DNA of 64,000 nt from Arthrobacter ipis (GTDB taxonomy: Bacteria > Actinomycetota > Actinomycetes > Actinomycetales > Micrococcaceae): contig NZ_JAAOXD010000003.1 in NCBI RefSeq assembly GCF_014694315.1, positions 526,929 to 590,928 on the forward strand, written 5' to 3'. How positions within the stretch are numbered: the stretch's first letter is position 1; each line of letters starts with the position of its first letter. The position numbers and the translations under genes are program-made. The notes beneath the pieces were generated by a model. The model was not told the DNA's origin. It was given only the letters and a program-made list of their open reading frames with translations, and did not search any database. Positions 52,101 to 60,135 of this stretch are shown here, one piece after another.

Positions 52101-54608
52101 TTAGCGGACTTCGACCTCCAACGTCTGGAAGTCGTCCGCCGCGTGCCGGCCCACCAGCAGGCGGAAGGAGCCGCGCTCAACCTGCCAGCCGCCGTCGTAA
52201 TGGCCAAAGGCGCGGGCCGGGATCCGCACCTCCACGGTGTCCGTGCCGCCCGCCGCCAGGTGCGTCCCGGCGTATCCGGCCAGCCAGCGGACCGGCCGCT
52301 CCACCGCCGAATCCTCACGGGCAAGGTAGACCTGGACAACTTCGCGGCCGGTGCGCGTGCCGGTGTTCCGGACGGGGACGTGCACCACGATGTCCTGGCC
52401 CGCCGGAACCGACTGCGGCGCGTGCCCGGTGCCGAGCTCGAACGTCGTGTAGCCGAGGCCGAAACCGAACGGCAGCAGCGGGGCCGGGCCGCCCGCAGCC
52501 TGCTGCTTGAGCCAGGCACGGTAGCCCACGTGGATGCCCTCGCTGTAGACCACCTTGCCGTCAACCGGCGTGGTGCTCAGCACGGGTACGTCTTCGAGCG
52601 CGGTCGGCCAGGTGGTGGGAAGCCGGCCGCCGGGCTCCTCCTTGCCGAGCAGGATGTCCGCCACCGCGGTGCCGAACTCCTGCCCGCCGAACCAGCCCAG
52701 CAGCACCGAACTGACCCTGTCCAGCCACGGCATCAGCACCGGCGAACCGGAGTTGACCACCACGACGGTGCGCGGGTTGACCGCGGCCACGGCCTCAACT
52801 AGCTCGTTCTGGTGGCCGGGGAGGTCCAGGTCCTTGCGGTCGAAGCCCTCGGATTCGATCGCGGCGTTGGTGCCCACCACGACGACGGCGACATCCGCCG
52901 TCCGTGCCGCCTCGACGGCCGCCCGGATCTCGGCCTGCGGGTCGGCGACGATGGCCTCCTCGCCGAGCAGGATGGCCGTCAGTGGAATCTCCTGCTGCTG
53001 CGGCAGCTGGTACAGCGCGTCGATGGCGAACCGCTGGCCGGCGGCGGCCTCGAAGGCATGGATGGTCTGGGGCGGATCGAACAGGGCAGCGCCCAGGACA
53101 TCGGTGTCGTCCTCCAGTTCACCCTTGAAGACCTCGGTGCCGTCGATGGAGACGGCGATGTGCCCCACCGTTCCGACCCCGAGGTGGCGGACGCCGGCGG
53201 ATTCCGCTGTCCACTCGGTCTGCATGCGGATGGCCGCCGTGCCCTCCGGAATGCCGACGCCGAACCAGATCAGGTGCGAAGCCAGCCGGTCCTCACCTGA
53301 GATCTCCGTTCCGTCGGCGGCCAGGAAGGTGACGCGCATGCCGGGCGCGCCGCTGACCGGGTTGTGCAGGGCGTTGCGGGCGAATGGCTGCAGCCCCTCG
53401 GCCACCTTGGCGCCGCGGGCGTAGGTGACGGTGACGTCGTCGGGCAGTGCCTTGCGCAGGCCCTTTAGCGGCGAGACGGTGTACTTGGGCATGACGGTGG
53501 CGCTGCCGCCGCCCTGCGTGCGGGCCTCCTCGGCGTTGTGCCCGATGACGGCAACGCTGCCCAACATGCTGGCGTCGAGCGGCAGCAGGCCGCCCTCGTT
53601 GCGGACCAGCACCGCGCCGCGGACTGCCACTTCGCGGGCCACCTGTGCGCCGTCGAGCTCTGCGGGGTAGGCGGTGACCGGCTCGAAGCCTTCGAGCGAG
53701 CCGACCCTGGCGGCGAGGCGCAGGATACGGATGACCTTTTCCAGGATCGCGTCCCGGCTGACGCGGCCGTCCTCGACGGCGGCGAGCAGCTTGGCGCCCC
53801 AGTGGCCCACCGGCCCCGGCATTTCCAGGTCCTGGTGGGCGTTTGCGGCATCCACTGAACGAACGCCGGTCCAGTCCGAGACCACGACGCCGTCGAAGCC
53901 CCACTCGGTGGACAGAGGGGTCTCGAGGAGCTTGTTCTCGCTGGCCGTGGTGCCGTTGATGGAGTTGTAGGAGCTCATGACCAGCCAGGCGCGGGCCTCG
54001 GTGATGGCGTCCTCGAAAGCGGCCAGGTAGAGCTCCCGCAGGGGCCGCTCATCCACCACGGAATCGGAGGTGAAGCGCTCCGTCTCGGCCTCGTTGGCGA
54101 GGTAGTGCTTGGGGGTGGCGCCCACGCCCATGGATTGCACGCCGGAAACGTAGCCCGCGGCCAGGGTGGCGGTGAGGCGCGGATCCTCGCTCATGCACTC
54201 GAAATGGCGGCCGCCCAGCGGGGAGCGGTGCAGGTTGATGGTGGGCCCGAGGACTGCGTGGACACCCTTCCGGCGCGCCTCCTGGCCGAGGACCTGGCCG
54301 TAGCGGCGGGCGATGTCCACGCTCCACGTGGCGGACAGGGCGGACGACGACGGCAGGGAGACCGAGTCGTGGCGCTCGTCGAAGTCTTCGCCGCGGACGC
54401 CGGCGGGGCCGTCGGACAGCACGATCCGGCTCAGTCCGATTTCCGGCAGTGCGTGCGTGGACCAGACGTCGGCACCCGTAAGCAGGGTCACCTGCTGTTC
54501 GAGGCTCAGGCTTGCGGCCAGTTCGCGCAGGCGCGCCTCGGCTTCTGTCGACAGTTCCGCGTTTGCGGCGCGGAAGGTGGTCTTTTGTGCGGACAGGGTG
54601 GGGTTCAT
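52101..54608 (-). CDS. Beta-glucosidase, glycoside hydrolase family 3
   Basis: An 835-residue enzyme with the GH3 N-terminal barrel (about 25-330), the C-terminal alpha/beta sandwich, a PA14-like insert (about 410-560, AIRMQTEWTAESAGVRHLG) and a fibronectin-III-like end. The nucleophile is Asp245 in VVVSDWTGV. No signal peptide, so it acts on imported beta-glucosides. Its ATG directly follows the stop codon of the MFS gene, so both are one operon, probably controlled by the TetR protein at 56019. Confidence 0.94.
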   Translation of the reverse strand: MNPTLSAQKTTFRAANAELSTEAEARLRELAASLSLEQQVTLLTGADVWSTHALPEIGLSRIVLSDGPAGVRGEDFDERHDSVSLPSSSALSATWSVDIARRYGQVLGQEARRKGVHAVLGPTINLHRSPLGGRHFECMSEDPRLTATLAAGYVSGVQSMGVGATPKHYLANEAETERFTSDSVVDERPLRELYLAAFEDAITEARAWLVMSSYNSINGTTASENKLLETPLSTEWGFDGVVVSDWTGVRSVDAANAHQDLEMPGPVGHWGAKLLAAVEDGRVSRDAILEKVIRILRLAARVGSLEGFEPVTAYPAELDGAQVAREVAVRGAVLVRNEGGLLPLDASMLGSVAVIGHNAEEARTQGGGSATVMPKYTVSPLKGLRKALPDDVTVTYARGAKVAEGLQPFARNALHNPVSGAPGMRVTFLAADGTEISGEDRLASHLIWFGVGIPEGTAAIRMQTEWTAESAGVRHLGVGTVGHIAVSIDGTEVFKGELEDDTDVLGAALFDPPQTIHAFEAAAGQRFAIDALYQLPQQQEIPLTAILLGEEAIVADPQAEIRAAVEAARTADVAVVVVGTNAAIESEGFDRKDLDLPGHQNELVEAVAAVNPRTVVVVNSGSPVLMPWLDRVSSVLLGWFGGQEFGTAVADILLGKEEPGGRLPTTWPTALEDVPVLSTTPVDGKVVYSEGIHVGYRAWLKQQAAGGPAPLLPFGFGLGYTTFELGTGHAPQSVPAGQDIVVHVPVRNTGTRTGREVVQVYLAREDSAVERPVRWLAGYAGTHLAAGGTDTVEVRIPARAFGHYDGGWQVERGSFRLLVGRHAADDFQTLEVEVR

Positions 54609-55886
54609 TTACTTGACTCCTTTGATGCGGGTGACGAGGACGGCGCCGATGATGCCGACGGCGGCCCCGCCGAGGAAGAGGGCGGGGTAGCCGCCGAGGG
54701 CGATGACCGGGAAGGCGACTGCGGGAACGATGGACTGGGGGAGCGCCTGGGCGATGTTGAAGACACCGAAGGTCTTGGCATTTTCGGTCTGGTCGGTGGG
54801 CAGCAGGTCGGCGATGAGGGCCACGTCGACGGCGCCGAAACAGCCCAGGCCCAGGCCCACGATCGCCTGGCCCACGAGGACCTGGTCCGTGCCGGGGCTC
54901 ATGGCGACGACGATGAGCCCGGCCATGATGATGAGGCTGGAGGCGATGACCAGGGTCTTCCGCTTGCCGATCCGGTCACTGATCCAGCCGCCCGCGATGC
55001 TGGTGACGACGGTTCCGGCGGAGCTGACCAGGGTGGCCTGGAAGACCAGGGAGGCGATGTTTTCCTCTGCCACGTGGAGCTGGTCCGCGAAGAAGTACGG
55101 CAGGTATAGCAGGCCGGCGCAGTAGCCCATGTAGACCATGAACTTGGTCAGCCATGCCCAGCCGAGGCCGGGGTGGAGGCGCGGGTCGAAGTAGAAGGAC
55201 CCGAGGATCTCCTTCAGGCTCAGGGGTGCCGGCCGTTCAGTGAGCACACGGTCCTTGAACGTGAACGCGAAGCCGACGGCCAGGGCGGTGCCCACGATGC
55301 CGGGAACCACCGCCATCTGGAAGGCGTTGTCGAAGAGCTGCGCGAAGTAGGCCGCAGCCACGAGGCCGATCGGCAGGGTCATGCCGATGAGTCCGGAGAG
55401 GCGGCCACGCTCGGCGGGGGCGGCCTGGTCCGGAAGGGTCGCAACGAGGGCGGCCAGCGCAGCGTTGAATCCCAGCTGCGTCACCACCCAGGCACACAGG
55501 ACGCCGGCTACATCGCCGGCGAGGCCCAGGAAGAAGAGTGCGCCGAGTCCGATCAGTGAGCCGCCTACAATCCACGGCTTTCGCATGCCGAACCGGGAGG
55601 TGGTGCGGTCGCTCAGGCGTCCAAAGAACGGATTGGCCACGAGGGCGATGACAGCCCCGACGCCGGCCACCAGGCTCAGCGCTCCGGCCCGGGTTTCCGG
55701 GGTGGTGATCTCGGAGACCTTGATGGCGAGGACGACGAGGGCGGGTGCGAGCAGGGCCATCCAAAGGCCGGCGCTGGCGATGGGCATGCCGATGACGTAG
55801 GCGCGCGGAGCCTTGACGGACGGTCCGGCGGTTGATGAGAGCGCGGGTGATGCCGTGGTCTCTTCGGATAGGGATTCGATGGCCAC
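54609..55886 (-). CDS. MFS transporter, likely beta-glucoside importer
   Basis: A 425-residue major facilitator with twelve predicted helices. The loop 2-3 signature GRLSDRTTSRFG is visible and a second copy-like motif lies at SDRIGKRKT. The start is the GTG at 55886, preceded by AGGAGG; upstream codons are unlikely. It is translated together with GH3. A palindrome that could bind the TetR regulator lies 57 bases upstream. The substrate is inferred only from the glucosidase partner. Confidence 0.9.
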   Translation of the reverse strand: MAIESLSEETTASPALSSTAGPSVKAPRAYVIGMPIASAGLWMALLAPALVVLAIKVSEITTPETRAGALSLVAGVGAVIALVANPFFGRLSDRTTSRFGMRKPWIVGGSLIGLGALFFLGLAGDVAGVLCAWVVTQLGFNAALAALVATLPDQAAPAERGRLSGLIGMTLPIGLVAAAYFAQLFDNAFQMAVVPGIVGTALAVGFAFTFKDRVLTERPAPLSLKEILGSFYFDPRLHPGLGWAWLTKFMVYMGYCAGLLYLPYFFADQLHVAEENIASLVFQATLVSSAGTVVTSIAGGWISDRIGKRKTLVIASSLIIMAGLIVVAMSPGTDQVLVGQAIVGLGLGCFGAVDVALIADLLPTDQTENAKTFGVFNIAQALPQSIVPAVAFPVIALGGYPALFLGGAAVGIIGAVLVTRIKGVK

Positions 55887-55942
55887 ATTGCCTCCTGACG
55901 AAAAGTGACCCACCGTTGGGCCTCGGAGAAAGCGTAGCGGCA

Positions 55943-55965
55943 AAAATCTAGTGTGACTAGGTTTT
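55943..55965. promoter_or_regulatory. TetR-type operator palindrome
   Basis: AAAATCTAGT (55943-55952) and ACTAGGTTTT (55956-55965) around GTG; nine of ten base pairs match. It sits between the divergent MFS-GH3 operon and the TetR gene, the standard position for a TetR autorepressor. Confidence 0.75.
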
Positions 55966-56018
55966 GCTCAACATTGACTTCTCGCCCGTGATCCGGGGCC
56001 GTGAAATAAACTGTCGAA

Positions 56019-56609
56019 ATGTCTCCCTCCAAGCCCCGCGGGCAGTACGCCAAAGGCGCCGAACGCCGCGAGCAGATCATCCAGACCGCCACCGATGTCT
56101 TTGCCACCGAAGGTTTTGAGGGTACGGCCCTCAAGCGCGTGGCCGAGCTTGTGGGGGTCAAGGAAGCAACGCTCTTCCACTACTTCAGCGGCAAGCAGGA
56201 GCTGCTGACTGCGGTGCTTGCCGAGCGTGACCGGCGCAGCAGGGATATTGGCGGACTGACAGAATTTGGCCTGCCCGCCCTGGCGACCGTGGCGGAGCGG
56301 AACGAGAAGGAGCCCGGGCTTACCACGCTCTACGCCGTGGCGTCGGCGACGGCCAACGATCCCGGGCACGCTTCGCACGGCTACTTCCAGGACAGATACT
56401 CCCAGTTGGTGGAGGAGCTGGCGCTCGACATCGGCCGGCGCCAGGAGGCGGGCGAGGTCCGGTCTGATGTCGCGGCGGAGTCACTCGCGCGGCTGGTCAT
56501 CGCCGCATTCGACGGCCTTCAGCTGCAGTGGCTGTACGACAAGAAAGTGGACATGGCCGGCGGCCTGGCGGAGCTCGTCGACGTGCTGCTGGTCCCGGCA
56601 AAGCCCTAG
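56019..56609 (+). CDS. TetR-family transcriptional regulator
   Basis: A 196-residue regulator. The helix-turn-helix is at residues 17-63 (IIQTATDVFATEGFEGTALK, VGVKEATLFHYFSGKQELL). The C-terminal ligand domain ends in VDMAGGLAELVDVLL. It is divergent from MFS-GH3, with a 23-bp palindrome between, so it very likely represses that operon; inducer perhaps a beta-glucoside. Convergent with GH42, with a family A half-palindrome between. Confidence 0.9.
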   Translation: MSPSKPRGQYAKGAERREQIIQTATDVFATEGFEGTALKRVAELVGVKEATLFHYFSGKQELLTAVLAERDRRSRDIGGLTEFGLPALATVAERNEKEPGLTTLYAVASATANDPGHASHGYFQDRYSQLVEELALDIGRRQEAGEVRSDVAAESLARLVIAAFDGLQLQWLYDKKVDMAGGLAELVDVLLVPAKP

Positions 56610-56635
56610 TCTTGTCCCCGGCGCGCGGCCACTTC

Positions 56636-56672
56636 GGGGGCCTTTAGCGGCCATTATCTGGACAAATACTCC
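56636..56672. repeat. Dispersed palindrome family A, degenerate half copy
   Basis: TATCTGGACAAATACTCC (56655-56672) matches the right arm of the copies at 45451 and 52023 with one substitution, and GGCCTTTAGCGGCC (56639-56652) resembles the inner palindrome of the first copy. The left outer arm is missing. It lies between convergent genes, overlapping none. Confidence 0.65.
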
Positions 56673-56674
56673 TG

Positions 56675-58690
56675 TCAGTCCTCGGCGATCACGGCCACAG
56701 CTCCGCCGGGGACGATCCCGCCGAAACGGCCGCCGCCCAAGAGTTCCTCGCCGTCGGCCTTCACTTCCGCGTCCTCCCGTCCGTGGTTGATGGCGAAGAG
56801 GAAACGGCGCCCGTCGGCCGTGACGCGGCAGATCAGTTCGACGCCGGCGGCGGCCTCCGCGGAGGCGGCCACTCCCGCTTCGGCCAGGAGCCGGTCCAGC
56901 AGGCTCTCAATGCCGTCGCGGCCGGGGAGGGTGCCCAGGTACCAGGCGGCGCCGCGGCCGGTGCTCCTCCGGGTCAGTGCGGGCACGCCGGAGAGCGGGT
57001 AGCCGGTGAAGGTGGCCAGCGCCTCGGCCCCGGCAAGGTGGACGTGTTCGCTCCAGACCCGGCCGATGGTGCCGTCGCTCAGAGTCACCTGGCCGCCCTC
57101 GAGCAGCGGGTGGAACTCCTCGGTCCTGATGCCCAGCAGCTCCCGGAAGGCGCCCGGATAGCCGCCCAGCCGGATGTGGTCCCGGTCGTCGACGATGCCG
57201 CTGAAGTAGCTGACCAGCACCGTCGCACCGGCCGCGGCCGCGCCGGCGATGTTGACCGCGGCGGCATCGGTGACGCAGTACAGCGTGCACACCAGGACCA
57301 GGCTGTAGCCGGAGAGGTCCGCGGCCGGGTGGACGAAGTCCACGCCCACGCCGCGCAGGAACAGCGAGCGGTGGAATTCGCGGATCAGGTCCAGGTACTT
57401 CACGTCCTCGCTGGGGTGCGAGTCCAGTTCACTGGCCCACCATGCCTCGTAGTCGAACACGATGGCCACCCGGGATTCCACCGTGGAGCCCTTGACCGCG
57501 CCCAGCCTGCCAAGGGCTTCGCCCAAGGCCACCACCTCCCGCCACACCCGGGTGTCGCGCCCGCCGTGCGGCACCATCGCCGAATGGAACTTCTCGGCAC
57601 CGGCAACGCTCTGTCGCCACTGGAAAAACATGACGGCATCGGCACCGCGGGCCACATGGGCCAGGGAGTTGCGGAGCATTTCGCCGGGCATCTTCGGCTG
57701 GTTGCGGGCCTGCCAGTTCACGGCCGACGTCGAGTGTTCCATCAGGATCCATGGCTTGTTGCCCGCGACGCCGCGCGTGAGGTCAGCGCTGAACGCCAGT
57801 TCGATTTCGCGCTCCGGATCTGCGGCCACGAGGTAGTGGTCGTTGGCCACCACGTCCAGGTCCTGCGCCCAGTCGAAGTAGTCCAGGGACTTGGTGGCGC
57901 TGGAAACCATGAGGTTGGTGGTGGCAGGGACGTTGGGGGTCACCTCGCGGATCACCGCCAGCAGGCTCCGGTAGTAGTCCATCAGCGCCCACGAGCTGAA
58001 CCGCTGGAAGTCCAGCCGCTGCGTCGGATTGAGGGTGGTGGGGGCAGCCCGCGGCGGGATGATCTCCTCGAACGAGGCATAGTGCTGGGACCAGAAGGCC
58101 GTCCCCCAGGCCCCGTTCAGGGCCTCGATGCTGCCGTACCGGCGCTCCAGCCAGCGCCGGAATGCCGCGGCGTCCTCGTCGCCGTAGAACTCTGAAACGT
58201 GGCAGCCCAGCTCGTTGTCCACGTGCCACAGCGCCAGCGCCGGATGGTCCTTGTACCGTTCGGCCAGTTTCCGGGTAATGCCCGCGGCATACCGTCGGTA
58301 AACAGCGGACGACGGCGAGTAGTGCCGCCGGGAGCCGCGCTCCAGGACGGTGCCCTCCGCCGTTACCGGCAGGACTTCCGGATGCTTCCGCACCAGCCAT
58401 GCCGGGGGAGCGGCCGTGGCCGTGGCGAGCGCAACTTTTATGCCCGCGGCGCCGAGGCTGTCCAGGACCTCGTCCAGCCAGGCAAAGTCGTACTCACCTT
58501 CGCGCGGCTCCAGGAGCGCCCAGGAAAAGATGGCCACGCTGAGGAGGGTCACCCCGGCCTCCTGCATGAGGCCGATGTCCTCCAGCCGTACATCCGCCGG
58601 CCACTGCTCGGGGTTGTAGTCACCGCCAAAGGCCAGGCCGGGACCGCTGTTCCAGGACGGGGTAGGGGGAGAGGGCTCTGGAGCGGGCAT
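56675..58690 (-). CDS. Beta-galactosidase, glycoside hydrolase family 42
   Basis: A 671-residue GH42 enzyme. Acid/base Glu160 is in WHVDNELGCH and nucleophile Glu319 in WILMEHSTS; a trimerisation/GATase-like domain (about 395-600) and small C-terminal beta domain follow. The ATG at 58690 has AAAGGAG upstream. Length is normal. Monocistronic as far as I can see: decayed sequence lies upstream of it. Likely substrates are plant beta-galactosides or galacto-oligosaccharides. Confidence 0.94.
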   Translation of the reverse strand: MPAPEPSPPTPSWNSGPGLAFGGDYNPEQWPADVRLEDIGLMQEAGVTLLSVAIFSWALLEPREGEYDFAWLDEVLDSLGAAGIKVALATATAAPPAWLVRKHPEVLPVTAEGTVLERGSRRHYSPSSAVYRRYAAGITRKLAERYKDHPALALWHVDNELGCHVSEFYGDEDAAAFRRWLERRYGSIEALNGAWGTAFWSQHYASFEEIIPPRAAPTTLNPTQRLDFQRFSSWALMDYYRSLLAVIREVTPNVPATTNLMVSSATKSLDYFDWAQDLDVVANDHYLVAADPEREIELAFSADLTRGVAGNKPWILMEHSTSAVNWQARNQPKMPGEMLRNSLAHVARGADAVMFFQWRQSVAGAEKFHSAMVPHGGRDTRVWREVVALGEALGRLGAVKGSTVESRVAIVFDYEAWWASELDSHPSEDVKYLDLIREFHRSLFLRGVGVDFVHPAADLSGYSLVLVCTLYCVTDAAAVNIAGAAAAGATVLVSYFSGIVDDRDHIRLGGYPGAFRELLGIRTEEFHPLLEGGQVTLSDGTIGRVWSEHVHLAGAEALATFTGYPLSGVPALTRRSTGRGAAWYLGTLPGRDGIESLLDRLLAEAGVAASAEAAAGVELICRVTADGRRFLFAINHGREDAEVKADGEELLGGGRFGGIVPGGAVAVIAED

Positions 58691-58714
58691 GGGACTCCTT
58701 TGTCGGGGCGGTGG

Positions 58715-58990
58715 TCAGCCTCTTCCAGTGTTACCCAAAGCGACCAGGGATGCGACGGCGGACGGCGACAGTTCGCCGTCGCACACCCACACGCTCAGGC
58801 TCCGTTGCAGCGATTCCCCGGCAGCCAGGGCCACCGGCTCGTACCAGGCCAGGGCCGATCCGACGGCGGGGTAGCCGAAGCAGCGGACAAACCATGGATC
58901 CGCGGACTCGGCTGGAGCGCTGAACACGAGGGTCGCGGGCTGCCCGGACCGGGTGCCGGGGACTTCGCCGAACGCTGCTGTGCCGGCTCA
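58715..58990 (-). pseudogene. C-terminal fragment of a PmoA/DUF6807-like protein
   Basis: About 90 codons on the minus strand translate to a sequence resembling the end of PmoA-family (DUF6807) proteins: PWFVRCFGYPAVGSALAWYE, then LAAGESLQRSLSVWV. The frame has a normal stop at its end but is cut by a stop codon (complement of TCA) at about 58988-58990, and no start or N-terminal domain remains. It lies 24 bases upstream of the GH42 start. The family assignment is tentative. Confidence 0.6.
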
Positions 58991-59140
58991 CTCACCGGCG
59001 GACTCGACGCGCTGCGGGCGCTGGTGCGCGCGTCACACAGGCTCGACAGGTTCGAGGCCGTGCTGGTCTGATAGGAACTGCCCGCCGCCCGGCTGCCTGC
59101 CACTATTAGGAAGCCCGTCAACCCTCAGAACGGAAAATCG

Positions 59141-59794
59141 ATGCCGCTGTTCGATCTTCCCCTCGAGGAGCTCCGTCGGTACACCTCCTCGGCCGTCCTG
59201 CCGCCGGACTTCGAGGCCTTCTGGGACCGCACGATCCGGGACGCAAGGACCTTCCCGCTCGACACCGTCTTCGAGCCGGTGGAGAACTACCTGGCCATCG
59301 TGGCACGCGGCCAGGGTTACTCGGGGGCAGTCGGCGACACCGCGGACCCGCACCGTCGGCAGGTGCGGTGGCGTACGCGGGCCTCATGACGCGGGGCGCA
59401 GCCAGCCGTGAGGACTATTACTACCGCCGCGTGTACGGGGATGCGTTCCGTGCCGTCGAGGCCGGGCAGTCGCATCCGGACGTGGACGCGTCCCGGATTG
59501 TGGTGGCGGGCGTGAGCCAGGGCGGCGGGATCACCGTCGCTGTGGCCGGACTCGCTGCCGGACGGCTCGTCAGCGACGGCCCCGGCGCTGTTCTCCGTGG
59601 CGCAGATGGACGACGTCTGCCCGCCCTCGACCGTCTTCGCCAGCTACAACGCCTACGGGACCGGCGCCGGCGGGGGAGTGGCGGCTGGGGGACCGGCAAA
59701 GGACATCGACGTCTACCGCTTCAACAACCACGAGGGCGGCCAGGAGCACCACTGGATCCGGCAGCTGCAGTACCTGCGCAAACTCCTGGGCTGA
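59141..59794 (+). pseudogene. Decayed acetyl-xylan esterase / cephalosporin-C deacetylase (AXE1 family)
   Basis: Pieces of one AXE1 protein lie in three frames: [14 protein letters not shown] and [14 protein letters not shown] (59141-59355), then [12 protein letters not shown] through the nucleophile elbow GVSQGGG (about 59362-59570), then [20 protein letters not shown] to KLLG and stop (about 59580-59794). Two internal segments of roughly 70 residues each are missing, compared with a family length near 320. With two frameshifts it cannot make an active esterase. Confidence 0.85.
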
Positions 59795-59815
59795 GCCGCC
59801 CCCGTCAACAGGAAC

Positions 59816-59880
59816 AGCGCGAACGTACACTTGTGGCCCTTGGGAAACGCTTCCTGGGGGCCCAAGTGTACGTTCGCGCT
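59816..59880. repeat. Dispersed palindrome family B (GTACGTTCGCG)
   Basis: AGCGCGAACGTACACTTG (59816-59833) pairs perfectly with 59863-59880; the stem continues into GGCCC/GGGCC with one extra base. The same GTACGTTCGCG core is at 38396-38418. It separates the esterase remnant from the aro leader region. Confidence 0.8.
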
Positions 59881-59961
59881 GCCCCGGCCGGCGCTGCTCC
59901 ATGGTCCGAATGTGACGCAGCTGATTTGGCGATCCTTCAGTGCGGGCTTATGGTCGTTTCC

Positions 59962-60021
59962 ATGACTAACCGTTGGTATGCGTATTTTTCGTTGGCTCTG
60001 GAGGGGCCCGCGTCTAACTGA
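59962..60021 (+). CDS. Leader peptide for aromatic-amino-acid attenuation
   Basis: A 19-residue open frame with ATG at 59962 (an in-frame ATG also at 59950) and TGA at 60019-60021, rich in aromatic residues: NRWYAYF gives Trp, Tyr, Tyr and Phe within five codons. It ends 114 bases before the DAHP synthase gene, and its 3' half overlaps the first arm of a 10-bp hairpin. Starvation for Trp, Tyr or Phe would stall a ribosome here and change downstream folding. No strong ribosome binding site is seen. Confidence 0.7.
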   Translation: MTNRWYAYFSLALEGPASN

Positions 60022-60074
60022 CACGCATCCAACTTTCCTTCAGAGCCAACAGGGCAGAGATCATTCTCTGCCCT
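59991..60074 (+). promoter_or_regulatory. Attenuator hairpins upstream of DAHP synthase
   Basis: Hairpin 1: GTTGGCTCTG (59991-60000) with CAGAGCCAAC (60041-60050), ten perfect pairs. Hairpin 2: AGGGCAGAG (60051-60059) with CTCTGCCCT (60066-60074), directly adjacent. Hairpin 1 begins inside the leader peptide frame, so a stalled ribosome would disrupt it. No long T run follows hairpin 2, which is not unusual in actinobacteria. I did not find an unambiguous anti-terminator. Confidence 0.6.
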
Positions 60075-60135
60075 TCGCCATATCTACGGCGGGTTCTGAT
60101 CAGGGCCCGCTCCCACCCGGAACAGGACCCCGAAA

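Noticed and set aside
59368..60021. 217-codon protein covering the esterase remnant and the leader peptide
   Set aside because: It passes through two different coding remnants and a repeat; only its last 19-23 codons make sense as the aromatic leader.
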